Source: Martensiomyces pterosporus (lineage: Eukaryota > Kickxellomycota > Kickxellomycetes > Kickxellales > Kickxellaceae). Taken from it: a DNA stretch of 29,155 nucleotides. Positions 8,374 through 17,243 of this stretch are shown here, one piece after another (within the stretch, counting starts at the first letter, position 1; every line of letters starts with the position of its first letter). Both the position numbers and the translations under genes were made by a program. The DNA lies in contig MU604029.1 in NCBI GenBank assembly GCA_025201845.1, positions 15,649 to 44,803 on the forward strand. Direction: 5' to 3'. Below the pieces are notes generated by a model. It had not been told where the DNA came from, ran no database searches, and was given only the letters and a program-made list of their open reading frames with translations.

Positions 8374-10794
8374 TCATTGGCACTTGAATAGCCTGGCAAG
8401 CCCATCAGCACCGGCACTGCCAACTGCCATCTGCTGTCCATTCGACGAGCTCAGCATGCCGACCGAGCACACGCCCTCGTCGCCCTTGGTTTGGTGCGCA
8501 GCCACCTCAACCACGCACTGGCTGGTGTTCCTTCTGTCCCACCACTTGACCACGCCGTCGGACCCGCCCGTGACGATGGCCGACGACGTGTGATCAATGT
8601 CAATTGCGGTCGTGGCAACACCGCCCTGCTCATACGCCTGAATTCCCCTTGTGGTGATCGGCCGGCCCATGCGCGTATCAAACAGCTGCACAGAGCCATT
8701 GCTATAGGCTGCGCCAACTATGTGCTCCACTCCTGGGTTAGACACAAGCTTTGTGATCCGAGGCGATGCAGCAGGCCTGTGCTGGCCATCGACAGCAGCA
8801 GAGGCGTCGGTGCTTCGAAGCGACGACGGCGGTGTTTCCAGCAGCGACAGAGCAAGGTTGCCTGTCGCAGTGTCGTGTATTTTGATAGCGCAGTTGCTGT
8901 AGGCTATAGCAATCTGCGCACTGTCCTCCGCAGCATAGCACACGGAGGTTGGGACAACCGGAGGCGATGCTCCAAGTCCCCTTTCGCCATCCATAGCAGG
9001 CTCGTATCCTATAGACTGGTACCACAGCGAGGCACGCAGCGGCGACGATCGGTATTTGGGGTCTGTGCTCCACACATTGCACACCGCATCTGCTGATACA
9101 GAAACCAGCAGCGAGGAGCGGACAGAGAGCGCCAAGTCCCAGACGGCATCCGTGTGCTCTTCAAAGTCGCATACCGGGAAACACGCCGCAGTTGATGACG
9201 AGTCGCCTCCCTGCGTGCCCTTAGACAGCGACCACACCTTGATGCAGCTGTCCAGCGATGCCGAATATGCAAACTCATGCGACTCTGCAAACACAACGCT
9301 GGTAACGGCTGCCAAGTGCCCATGGTACATGTTTGTTGGTAGCACCTCGTTGGCAAGACGCCTGCGTGACTTTCGGCGCTCACTCTTTTCGATGTCCCAC
9401 AAGATCACCAGGCCATCGTCGGACCCACTCAGCATCTGCGGCCCGTCAGCCACCGTATTTCGCATGCAGATCGAGCGCACCGTATCCAAGTGTCCGGTAA
9501 ACGTCTTGCGCAAGTCCAGCTCGCTCACACGGCTGGTGGCTCCGACATCCATTTCGTCCACAGTGAGGCTGCTGATCGCATCGCTTAGATTGGCCTCAGG
9601 CGTATCGCCAATGCGCACGCCGTTGCTGCTGGATGTAGTGGAGAACGGCTCCATCAGCTCATCAACCGATGATTCCCGCGACAACGATGCACCAGATATG
9701 CCAGCCACAGGAGTGATTTCTCGCTCGGTATCGCTGTGAGAGGCTGCTTTGCGCTCATAGTCGGGGCTGATGTCCGTCATGGTTATCAATGGCGGTGGCT
9801 GCGAGATCCTGCGTCTCTTCTCAATAACTGCCCTCGTCTGTTGCTTTGTGGACGCAGCATATGCGGCCAAACCAGTAGCAGCAACAGCAGCATCAGAAGA
9901 AGGAGAAACCGCTATTTGTGGCCGAGCCATTGCAGGGGCAGGCTTTGCTGCTACTGCTGCTGTATCTGTCGATGTGGCGGGCGCAGTCTGTGGTGGTAGT
10001 GTGGCAGCAGTGCTGCTGTTGCTGGTCCTGACATCGCCCTGCTGCACAGCTGGTGCAAATTGTTTTATCGCTGCTGCCGCTACCACCGCGGGCGGAGATG
10101 ACGGCGCCCCGTAAATAGAGCCCAGCCTCCGCTCGCCTTCGCCATCAGTCCCAGTGGCCCCATTAGTGAGAGGCTGCTGCTGCTCGCCCCTACTTAGAGT
10201 GCCCACATTTGGCTGGATAGCCGGGCTATGAGCGCCGCCTCTGCCAAGGAGCATGTCTATCTCGCCAAGACAGCGTGTAAGCAGCTTTCTGCTATTCACC
10301 CGCGTGCTCTCCGTCGCAGCGACAAGGCCCGACACCGTAGTCGTGCTTGCGTCATCCGCACCACTCAGGCCATCAAACACCTGCGATACGATCGTGCTCC
10401 TAACTCCCTTCTCCACCTCCCTCGCCTGCTGCTGCTGCTGCTGCTGCCCACTACCGCCGCCACCACCTTTTTTCGCCTCCCGAAGCAGGGACTCCAGAAT
10501 AGCAATGTGCTTTTGCGAAATACTGTAGAGCGAGCTCAGCTGCGCTATTCGCTTCTCGGACGCGTTCAGCTTGGCCTTCAGTCGTATGCGCTCGACGTCC
10601 CAGTCGGCACGCTCCAACTCGAACCGCCGCCACTCGCTCTGCAGAATGGAAATGGCCCTTTCAAAGGACACGCCCCTGTCAACTGGCGCACCCAGCGAAT
10701 AGCCGTTCAGCGCATTTGACATTCTGAGATTCCTACTACCCTCTCCGCCTCCGCCTCCACTCCCACCTCCGCTCGCGGGGGTATCCCTGGACAT
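8374..10794 (-). CDS. STRN: Striatin-family WD40 scaffold protein (STRIPAK complex)
   Basis: Striatins scaffold PP2A A/C subunits, a GCKIII kinase, Mob3 and SLMAP/FAR proteins. In fungi (PRO11, HAM-3, Far8) they act in hyphal fusion, development and cell-cycle arrest. The product is 806 residues, close to animal striatins at about 780. Residues 41-110 carry the striatin signature helix, with LQSEWRRFELERADWDVERI followed by a coiled coil. The middle is low-complexity, with a Q7 run at 117-123 and S/A/T-rich tracts. Residues 428-806 are a WD40 propeller with clear TGHLDTVRSI, DGLVILWD, CIKVWSL, VKWWDRR and final ARLFKCQ blades. The frame opens upstream to a GTG at 11022. The ATG at 10794 is preferred because upstream sequence has no conserved features, and Met25 is a less likely alternative. 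Confidence 0.92.
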   Translation of the reverse strand: MSRDTPASGGGSGGGGGEGSRNLRMSNALNGYSLGAPVDRGVSFERAISILQSEWRRFELERADWDVERIRLKAKLNASEKRIAQLSSLYSISQKHIAILESLLREAKKGGGGGSGQQQQQQQAREVEKGVRSTIVSQVFDGLSGADDASTTTVSGLVAATESTRVNSRKLLTRCLGEIDMLLGRGGAHSPAIQPNVGTLSRGEQQQPLTNGATGTDGEGERRLGSIYGAPSSPPAVVAAAAIKQFAPAVQQGDVRTSNSSTAATLPPQTAPATSTDTAAVAAKPAPAMARPQIAVSPSSDAAVAATGLAAYAASTKQQTRAVIEKRRRISQPPPLITMTDISPDYERKAASHSDTEREITPVAGISGASLSRESSVDELMEPFSTTSSSNGVRIGDTPEANLSDAISSLTVDEMDVGATSRVSELDLRKTFTGHLDTVRSICMRNTVADGPQMLSGSDDGLVILWDIEKSERRKSRRRLANEVLPTNMYHGHLAAVTSVVFAESHEFAYSASLDSCIKVWSLSKGTQGGDSSSTAACFPVCDFEEHTDAVWDLALSVRSSLLVSVSADAVCNVWSTDPKYRSSPLRASLWYQSIGYEPAMDGERGLGASPPVVPTSVCYAAEDSAQIAIAYSNCAIKIHDTATGNLALSLLETPPSSLRSTDASAAVDGQHRPAASPRITKLVSNPGVEHIVGAAYSNGSVQLFDTRMGRPITTRGIQAYEQGGVATTAIDIDHTSSAIVTGGSDGVVKWWDRRNTSQCVVEVAAHQTKGDEGVCSVGMLSSSNGQQMAVGSAGADGLARLFKCQ

Positions 10795-11071
10795 CAATAT
10801 AGGACAAAAGTAAATGCTAGAAAGGAATAGACTATTGGTTCTCGGGAAAGCTGCGTAGAATAGAGTACAATATAGCGGGCAATTCGAGGCAAATAGAGCA
10901 AAGAGAAGGTGGGAAAAAAGCAGCGGGAGGAACGCAATCGGGCGCTGCCATTGTTGCCCATCGCGACAACTAGCATCATGCCTCCACACCCCGGATAAGG
11001 GCTCTGCACGTGATGCATGCACACGAAGGCTGCTTATTACATCTGCTGCTTGTGCACATGGATTGTATTAG
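10795..11071. other. Intergenic region between RIT1 and striatin
   Basis: These 277 bp serve as striatin promoter and leader and as the RIT1 3' end. They contain CACGTGA (11007-11013) directly followed by TGCATGCA. No gene is seen. Confidence 0.5.
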
Positions 11072-12812
11072 CTAAAAGAAGTCTAGGAAGTGCCTGTTGA
11101 CGCGCTTGAGAGTAACTCGCGACGGGTTGGCCTACAGCAGCAACAGCAACAGCAACAGCAGGGGAGCATGTGTAAATTTGTTGGCGAGACTGAGGCGCTA
11201 CAGGAACTAGCAGCAGCGGCCAGCGCAGCCAGAATAGCCTGTCGAGGCGCGAGCTTACCTTGACACGTGACGTCGTGATCCACAGCAGCCGGCTGTGGAT
11301 TGTTTCCTTTGTGATTTCTACAGACGCACAGCATCGCCACATTGTCCGCGCTAATTAGACTCGCATGGCAGGCACCACACACATGCTGCACGCTTCACCG
11401 AATGCAGATACATGGGAGCAGACTGAGCTTACCTTTGCTCGAGTTCTCCTTGTAGTTCCCTACACATGGACAGGCGACATGTTAGTATGCAGCTCCCTAT
11501 GTAGACGGCGCATTGGAGTTGCTGACAGCGGCACATTCTGCCAAGCCCTCTTACCGTTGGCATCAAAGTACTGAGCGAGCACTGCCAGAGCGATTCCAAC
11601 CGACCGATCCATGCCCTGGCTGCAATGAATAAGCACTCTCTTTTTCTGCTCCACAAAGGGCTTGACAAACTCCAGCGCCTTAGGGATCGATTTCGCCAGC
11701 TCCACCTGCCCACGCTTGCCCTCCGGTATGTCAAGGAACAAGTACCGCGACTTGAGAACCTCGTCCTTGTTCTTCTCGTATTCAGGCGACCCGCAGTTGA
11801 CAATGGCGTCAAACAGCGACCAGCACTCCGGCGGCTGACCACTAATTCTATCACCCACTGCAACTCCAGTGTCCTTGACATAGTTGAACCTGCTCTGCAG
11901 CTCGCCCGCTTCGCCGCCTGTGGGGTCGTTTGCAGAGCCACTGGATACAATGCCCTGTGCCACTGATTCACAGCCATCTTTGTCTGAAAGCAGACTGGCC
12001 TTGTGCTTCCAAAACAGCCTTGGCATCAGGCCAGCAGCCCACAGCTCGTGGTCATCGGCAGACCCCTGGATGTACAAGTAAGCCGGGCGGCTGCTGGTGG
12101 CTTCGACGCGCTGCGTGGTTGTGTTCGAGGCACTAACGCAGATAACTGGGATAAAGCTGGCATCCGTGAAGTCCGGCATAATGCTCATCCGGTGGTCGCG
12201 GGTGATCCAGATCGGACGCAGCGGCCTCTCAACACCGCCAGTGAGTCCGGCTACGTCAATGCCCGAGGCCATCAAGCCATCGACAAACGACGGGAGCAGC
12301 TTTTCAATTTGGTCATTCTCCGACGGCGATACCAGACTAGGGGGCGTGTGAACCCGACAGTCCCACTCCCCATCTTGCTTGATTTTGCGCACCCTCGCAA
12401 TAGCCATATTCCACACGGCGCACCAAATCGGAATGGTCTTTGCGAACGAATCAGGCATGCTTTTGCCGCGGCGAGTGGAGTCCACAATGAGACAGCCCGA
12501 GTGCCTTGCCAGCACATCGAATAGCTGTGTGTTGGCCCTGCGCAAGTTGAACTTCCAGTTGCCGTTGTGTCCATCGGTTGACTTGAAGTACACGGTGAGC
12601 GGGTGGATGATCGACGGGTCGACGTACCATGTGCCGCAGCGCTCGTTGGCAACGACGGGGTAGCCGGGTAGTCTGCCCGCCACGCTGCGTACAAAGTCCG
12701 CGTCGTCGTCGATGGATCGGAGTCGGTTGTAGAGGCTCTTGGAGTCCCGCCGCAGCTCTTCTGTGACGCTGTGTATCTCGTTAGTGAAAAGCCCGTCCAT
12801 GGGGTCGCTCAT
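11072..12812 (-). CDS. RIT1: Initiator tRNA 2'-O-ribosyl phosphate transferase (four exons)
   Basis: Rit1 adds a phosphoribosyl group to the 2'-OH of A64 in initiator tRNA-Met, keeping it out of elongation; it is known in fungi and plants. The coding sequence is complement(11072..11131, 11259..11317, 11433..11459, 11555..12812), 467 residues, against about 510 in yeast. The N-terminus has the family motif SKSLYNRLRSIDDDADFV, then NERCGTWYV and YFKSTDGHNGNWKFNLRR. The C-terminal dual-specificity-phosphatase-like domain has HCSQGMDRS (C397). The last three exons give ITKETIHSRLLWI and ANPSRVTLKRVNRHFLDFF, matching the conserved Rit1 ending. Without splicing the frame would stop early at 11460 with an alien tail. 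The frame opens to a TTG at 12866, but the ATG at 12812 fits the family. Confidence 0.92.
11132..11258 (-). other. Intron 3 of RIT1, with CTG/TTG-repeat pyrimidine tract
   Basis: The donor is GTAAGC and the acceptor CTGTAG; the intron is 127 bp and phase 0. The stretch before the acceptor is a GTTGCT microsatellite (plus-strand CAGCAA repeat at about 11135-11162), which takes the place of the polypyrimidine tract. Confidence 0.8.
11318..11432 (-). other. Intron 2 of RIT1
   Basis: The donor is GTAAGC and the acceptor CTGTAG; the intron is 115 bp with a branch-like TCTAAT. It separates the 27-nt exon from the 59-nt exon, and removing it keeps the frame. Confidence 0.8.
11460..11554 (-). other. 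Intron 1 of RIT1, with consensus TACTAAC
   Basis: The donor is GTAAGA and the acceptor GTGTAG; the intron is 95 bp. A perfect TACTAAC branch site (plus-strand 11481-11487) lies about 20 nt before the acceptor. This is the clearest intron in the window. Confidence 0.88.
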
Positions 12813-13079
12813 GCCGCTCGTGCGAATCCTGCTGTTTTTTTTGGCTTTAAGCAGCAAGGCCTGCAACCGATAGAAATCAAATAAAGGAAGAGTGATTTGC
12901 TCTGCTGCAAGTGGCTTTGAAATGTGGGTTGCTGTGCCAAAAATAAAGCGTGGCTGGTAACGCTGCGGCTAACAGGTTTACGGGCGGCGACACGTGAATA
13001 GAAATCAAATCTGCGTGCGAGCCTGGACAGGCGAGGGAGCAGCCTTGTCGTGCCAGTAACGTCTGTCAGAGAGTGCGGA

Positions 13080-13190
13080 ATGCTAGCAGCATCGAGGTAC
13101 CGGACACTGCCAGGACATGTGGACCGAGGGTGGAGCATATGCAGTGGTTATGCATTGCTGGTGGTCTTCATAGCAGCCTGTTTTCTCTAA
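13080..13190 (+). CDS. Candidate 36-aa single-membrane-segment micro-ORF
   Basis: An ATG-to-TAA frame sits divergent from RIT1. Its last 14 residues (YALLVVFIAACFL and nearby) are strongly hydrophobic, preceded by a basic, polar head (SRYRTL, HVDRGW). This arrangement resembles a tail-anchored micro-protein. There is no homologue I recognise, and short frames like this arise often by chance. Confidence 0.15.
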   Translation: MLAASRYRTLPGHVDRGWSICSGYALLVVFIAACFL

Positions 13191-14613
13191 TCTGCACATT
13201 TCTTTCTATCTGCCACTGCCATCGGCTGCTGCTGGGTTATGGCTTGACTGGCTATCTCACCCTCGCTGAGTAGGAGCGGCTTTGTCCTCTGTTCCTGCCT
13301 CCAGCGATGGATATCATCAAACAGCGATGTATCGATTAAGGTGAGGAGGGTATTTGGAGACACACTCTCTGTCCATGCTGTGCACTTCCACTAGCACGCC
13401 ACATTCAAATTGTCTTTCTTTCAGCTCCACTCTATGCCGCTCCTTGTGCTTTAACAGCCATTATGCTTCCGTGCGATTGTTATGTTGCCCCAGTGGTATG
13501 CCAGCCTGGTTGTTTGTCTGCTGTTTAATATATGTATCAGTGTGTACTGGCGTAAGCGTGCGGACCCGAGTAATGCCCAAAGACAAGAGATGCTGGTTGG
13601 TGCGTGAGCTGGCCTGAAACATCCAGCGCACAGATTGCGCAGATCACATTGTCTAGTGTCGCTGCATACCCATTTCCGGGCATGCAGTATGTGCATTCAT
13701 GTCTCCTTGTTCGTCGCTCCCTGTTGTGGTAGCAAGCAAAAAGCACTTTCCGTAGCTGGCAAGTCGAAGGAGCGCTGGTCAGACATGGAAAGCAATAGGA
13801 TGCAGATGTCCAGGGCGGCAACCTGGGATTCCATTTTTTTTTCTTGGCACAATGTGCACACATTGCGAAAGTACTTCCATATGTGGAAGATTGCGGAGAA
13901 AGGAGCAGCAATGGTGGTAACATGCCGCATTTGTTACTGTTGCAGAGCAGAACCACAATACATCCCCTCGGACACCCGCACGCCTGCACACCCACACACC
14001 CGTGATTGTGCGCTTTGCATATATCCCTCCTTTAAAGACGGAGAAGCAAAGAATGAGTAGTTTGCAGGATTGCAGCGCACCTGTTTGCTCTCAGGTGACA
14101 GTGCAAATGGTGCTGCAGCGGCATTTCAGTTCTGCGTATTATTCTTTGCTGCACTGCTGCCTGCCTACCACTTGTGAGGGTGCCAGCAGCGCGGCCTCGG
14201 GAAGTCCACAAAATACTGTCAGAATGGCGGCAGGCGTAGATATGTGAAGAGAGGCAGGCGCACAATGAGAGCACGCTGCAAAGTCGGTCAGGTCGAACAA
14301 GAGCAATTAAAACTGCCATCAGGTGGAGCGAAGAAGCAGACTATCTGTTTCCTTTAGGAAGACAGTGGGCAGCATAAAGAGCATATGGAGGCGCCTCAGC
14401 AAAGAGACAGTAGCTTTGGAGGGAGGCACGCGCTGTCGGCCACACCACGCACCCATTCTAGCCAAAGCAGGATGCGCAGGTGGCCACTGCTGAATGACAA
14501 AGCCATGTGGAAAACAATGCGAATGTGGTGGATATTCTTGCTCCCTTGCCCCCTGTTTGACAGAGCAGCAGTTGCCTTTTTCGCCTCTTTTTATCCTTTT
14601 CACATCGGCTGTT

Positions 14614-14653
14614 ATACATTCCTTCTCTCCCGAATACATTCCTTCTCTCCCGA
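14614..14653. repeat. 20-bp tandem duplication
   Basis: Two identical 20-bp units (ATACATTCCTTCTCTCCCGA) lie head to tail in the intergenic region. No function is apparent. Confidence 0.85.
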
Positions 14654-15345
14654 CTTTGTTCCATGACATCAGCGCGCTGATTTTCCTCTTTGCTGTCTTG
14701 CCCCTTCCATCTGGCACTGCCCTAACGTTCGGGCTGGTGCTGATGCAGGAGTCTACACCCACCTGCCTGCTCGCGCACAAAGTCCTGGGTTGCTCTCAGA
14801 AACAAGGTGCCATTTAAATCGGGCGTGGCGCGACAGCCATCGCCTCCCTGACCTCCTCCCTGGCTGCTCTTAGCAACTCTTCCAACAGCTTTATTTACAT
14901 GTAGCTATTCCAGCGCCCTCTTTGCCACCCTGTTCTTCTGTTGTGTGTTTGTATTTACTTTCTACTACTGCTTCATTGTAGTGCTGTTTGCCTGGCTCGC
15001 GGATTTCTTCTGGTTTATACTAGCCACACACCTTTCGCTCTTTTTAGTGTTAAGCTCCCAGAGATCAATAAGCTACTGCTAGCCTGCCGTCGCTCGACTG
15101 AGTATCCCCGTTTCCAAAACAGCAGCAGGGAGCACCCCTCCATACAAGATTGCTTCTGATTAAATATCTGAGAGCACACCGAGCACCTGCAGAAAGTAAA
15201 TAGGCCAGAGCAGCCCGCTTGACTGCTCCTTTTAAAAAGGCTATATCGCTCTCCCAGCCAGGCCGCCCTTCAGTCTTCCGCCTTCCACCTTTACCTCCAC
15301 TCTTGGGCTGCATTCCCAGTACATTTTCGCCTCACTTTCCGCGCC

Positions 15346-17067
15346 ATGGAGCCCCCGATACAGCACGGAGATTCTGCTCCTTGGCTGGCACCAGACATTC
15401 TCTACTTGATCACAAAGCGATTCTATGAAGAGTATGTCAGGCACAAGTACATCTCGTCGCGACGGTTGGAGAACCTGCAGCCCATGGCGTCCACCTGCAC
15501 AGCATGGCGCCAAGCAACACTGCCGTTCCTCTACGGATCGGTGGTGTACGAGCTCATCGAATTCAAGTCCCCGAACCCATTCAAGACCCTGACAAAATGG
15601 AAGACCAACCTCGACCTTCTGGTGGCCAGCGGATCAACGCAAAAGACGCGCAAACTCGTCATCGTGTCCAACAACGTTGTCATCGACCCATCCGACCTGC
15701 TGTCCCTGCTCACTATGCACAAGTTCGACGCGCACTCGTGGCCCAACATCAGCGCCCTGAATTTCTATCAGGGCGACAGGTTCTACTCGAATACCAGCAT
15801 TCCTGCATTTGACCCCTCGATGACGGTCGGGATGAACGAGTACCTGTCGGCGTGCCTGCCCTCGCTCAAGCGAGTGCATTACCAGTCACCCATTGACAAC
15901 GGGCTGTACAGAGAGAACCCATTCAACGTGCTCATAAATTCGAGGCTTCAGGGGCTTAGTGAGGTTGTCATATGGTCGCACTACTATCCGCTGCTTACGT
16001 CGCAGACATTCTCGCCTGGCCTAACCACGTTGTCAATCAGGTGCTTTTCTCGTGGCGCCATGCAACTCCCACACATCCTCTCCGACTCACTTGTGGAGCT
16101 CTGTCTCACGGATATATCCCAAACACAAGTCTGGGACATCCTCTTCATGACCAGCTCGAGCAGCCAGCTGGCGAGGTTCCCTAACCTACGCTGTCTTGAT
16201 TTGGACTTCGCGCCCGAGCCAGCACATACCAACGGCGACTGGGGCTTGCCCATGGGTGCGGCTATAGGTGGCCAGTGGATCGCGCCGCTCAGCCCCTCGT
16301 CCCCATCGCCAGGAGCGGCGCAGCTTGCATTCAGCCGCTTGCAGAGGCTCTACATCAGGGAGTACACGTACAACATAAGCGACTTCCTTGCGTTCTTTCC
16401 ATGCCACACCATCAATAGAGTACTTGTCGAATGCAGCGGTCGCGGCATTCTGTCCCTTGATTTGGAGGCGTTCAAGCAGCTGCAGAGAGCGGATGTCTCC
16501 TGCGCGGGTCTGGTGCGCTTCGGCCACGACCGCGCCGAAAAGTTCGCCCACCAGCTGCTCTCGGCCACATCAAGCGTCCGCAAGCTCCGCCTCACCATCA
16601 TGACCCAGCCACCTTTGGAGCTACCTGCCAAGGTGGGGTGCGTCAACCTGCGGCTGTTGGAGCTGCGCTCGCCGGTGGCTCTCGAGTCCATCGCTCCATT
16701 GCTTGACCAGATGCCGCATTTGTGGAAGCTCTGCCTGCCATATGTCACCACTGGTCTGCCGTCATCGGGGCGTCCAGAGAGCTTTGACTCGCTGCGAGCT
16801 GATGTCGCTGCCCAGCAGGGGCCGATCAGCACAAGCGTGCAGAAGATCATCATGGGCTTTTGGGACTACAAGCAGTGCACACGAGCACTGTGCTGCCAGA
16901 TCCTGGCGTTCCTCGTACGCATCCCGTCGCTGCTGACGCTTGTCCACGACACCGAGTTTGCCAAGGCGCTGCAAACAACCATCAGCACCCTGCACTTCTA
17001 CAACATCGAGCCGCCCAGCCATCTGCAGACCATGGCAATCTGGAACCACGTGACCATGTCCTCATGA
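15346..17067 (+). CDS. F-box-like protein with degenerate leucine-rich region
   Basis: The product is 573 residues, starting at an ATG in strong context (CGCCATGG). Residues about 13-66 look like an F-box: LAPDILYLI, then TCTAWRQATLPFLYGSVVYE. This pattern is shared by many fungal F-box adaptors that link substrates to SCF ubiquitin ligases. The rest has irregular Leu-rich strands (LKRVHY, LTTLSIRCF, LVELCLTD, LRCLDLDF, LQRLYIREY, LRLLELRSP) that suggest a divergent LRR solenoid. There is no signal peptide or membrane segment. The gene is followed on the same strand by DPH2, 176 bp away. I place it in a lineage-expanded F-box-like family from early-diverging fungi. Its substrate is unknown, and loss of Skp1 binding cannot be excluded. 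Confidence 0.7.
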   Translation: MEPPIQHGDSAPWLAPDILYLITKRFYEEYVRHKYISSRRLENLQPMASTCTAWRQATLPFLYGSVVYELIEFKSPNPFKTLTKWKTNLDLLVASGSTQKTRKLVIVSNNVVIDPSDLLSLLTMHKFDAHSWPNISALNFYQGDRFYSNTSIPAFDPSMTVGMNEYLSACLPSLKRVHYQSPIDNGLYRENPFNVLINSRLQGLSEVVIWSHYYPLLTSQTFSPGLTTLSIRCFSRGAMQLPHILSDSLVELCLTDISQTQVWDILFMTSSSSQLARFPNLRCLDLDFAPEPAHTNGDWGLPMGAAIGGQWIAPLSPSSPSPGAAQLAFSRLQRLYIREYTYNISDFLAFFPCHTINRVLVECSGRGILSLDLEAFKQLQRADVSCAGLVRFGHDRAEKFAHQLLSATSSVRKLRLTIMTQPPLELPAKVGCVNLRLLELRSPVALESIAPLLDQMPHLWKLCLPYVTTGLPSSGRPESFDSLRADVAAQQGPISTSVQKIIMGFWDYKQCTRALCCQILAFLVRIPSLLTLVHDTEFAKALQTTISTLHFYNIEPPSHLQTMAIWNHVTMSS

Positions 17068-17243
17068 TCGCTTGATCTGTGCGATCAGCTTGGCATGGCG
17101 GAAAAACGAAGTGGGCCGAGCAGCCTAGCACACAATTTTTTTTTAAAATTCCACATTGGCTGCTTTGCCTCAGCTCTTGCATTTTCTGTGTATTATTTAG
17201 CGCTTGCTCTCTAACAGCTGCAAAACATCCTGGTGGCAATATA

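Larger units (their letters stand above)
12813..15345. other. 2.5-kb intergenic region with no supported gene
   Basis: It lies between the divergent starts of RIT1 and the F-box-like gene. Open frames are short, and most begin with TTG or GTG. Notable items are CACGTGA at 12991-12997, a 36-codon ATG frame at 13080-13190 with a hydrophobic C-terminus, a 20-bp tandem duplication at 14614-14653, and TTTTAAAAAGGCTATAT at about 15230-15246, which may be the F-box gene TATA region. No tRNA, snRNA or known small RNA was recognised. Confidence 0.5.

Noticed and set aside
11460..11554. Reading through to a stop at 11460 as the natural end of RIT1
   Set aside because: The tail encoded is unlike Rit1, and the segment has GTAAGA, TACTAAC and TAG intron signals. 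Splicing restores the conserved ANPSR ending.
13760..13920. Trp-rich stretch resembling Sfi1-type repeats (SWHNVHTLRKYFHMWK)
   Set aside because: Trp spacing does not fit the Sfi1 repeat period, the frame has only a TTG start, and there is a single unit.
11007..17053. CACGTGA upstream of striatin, RIT1 and DPH2 (11007, 12991, 17047) as a shared regulon
   Set aside because: CACGTG is about as frequent in the window as expected by chance, and the copy near DPH2 lies inside the F-box-like coding sequence.
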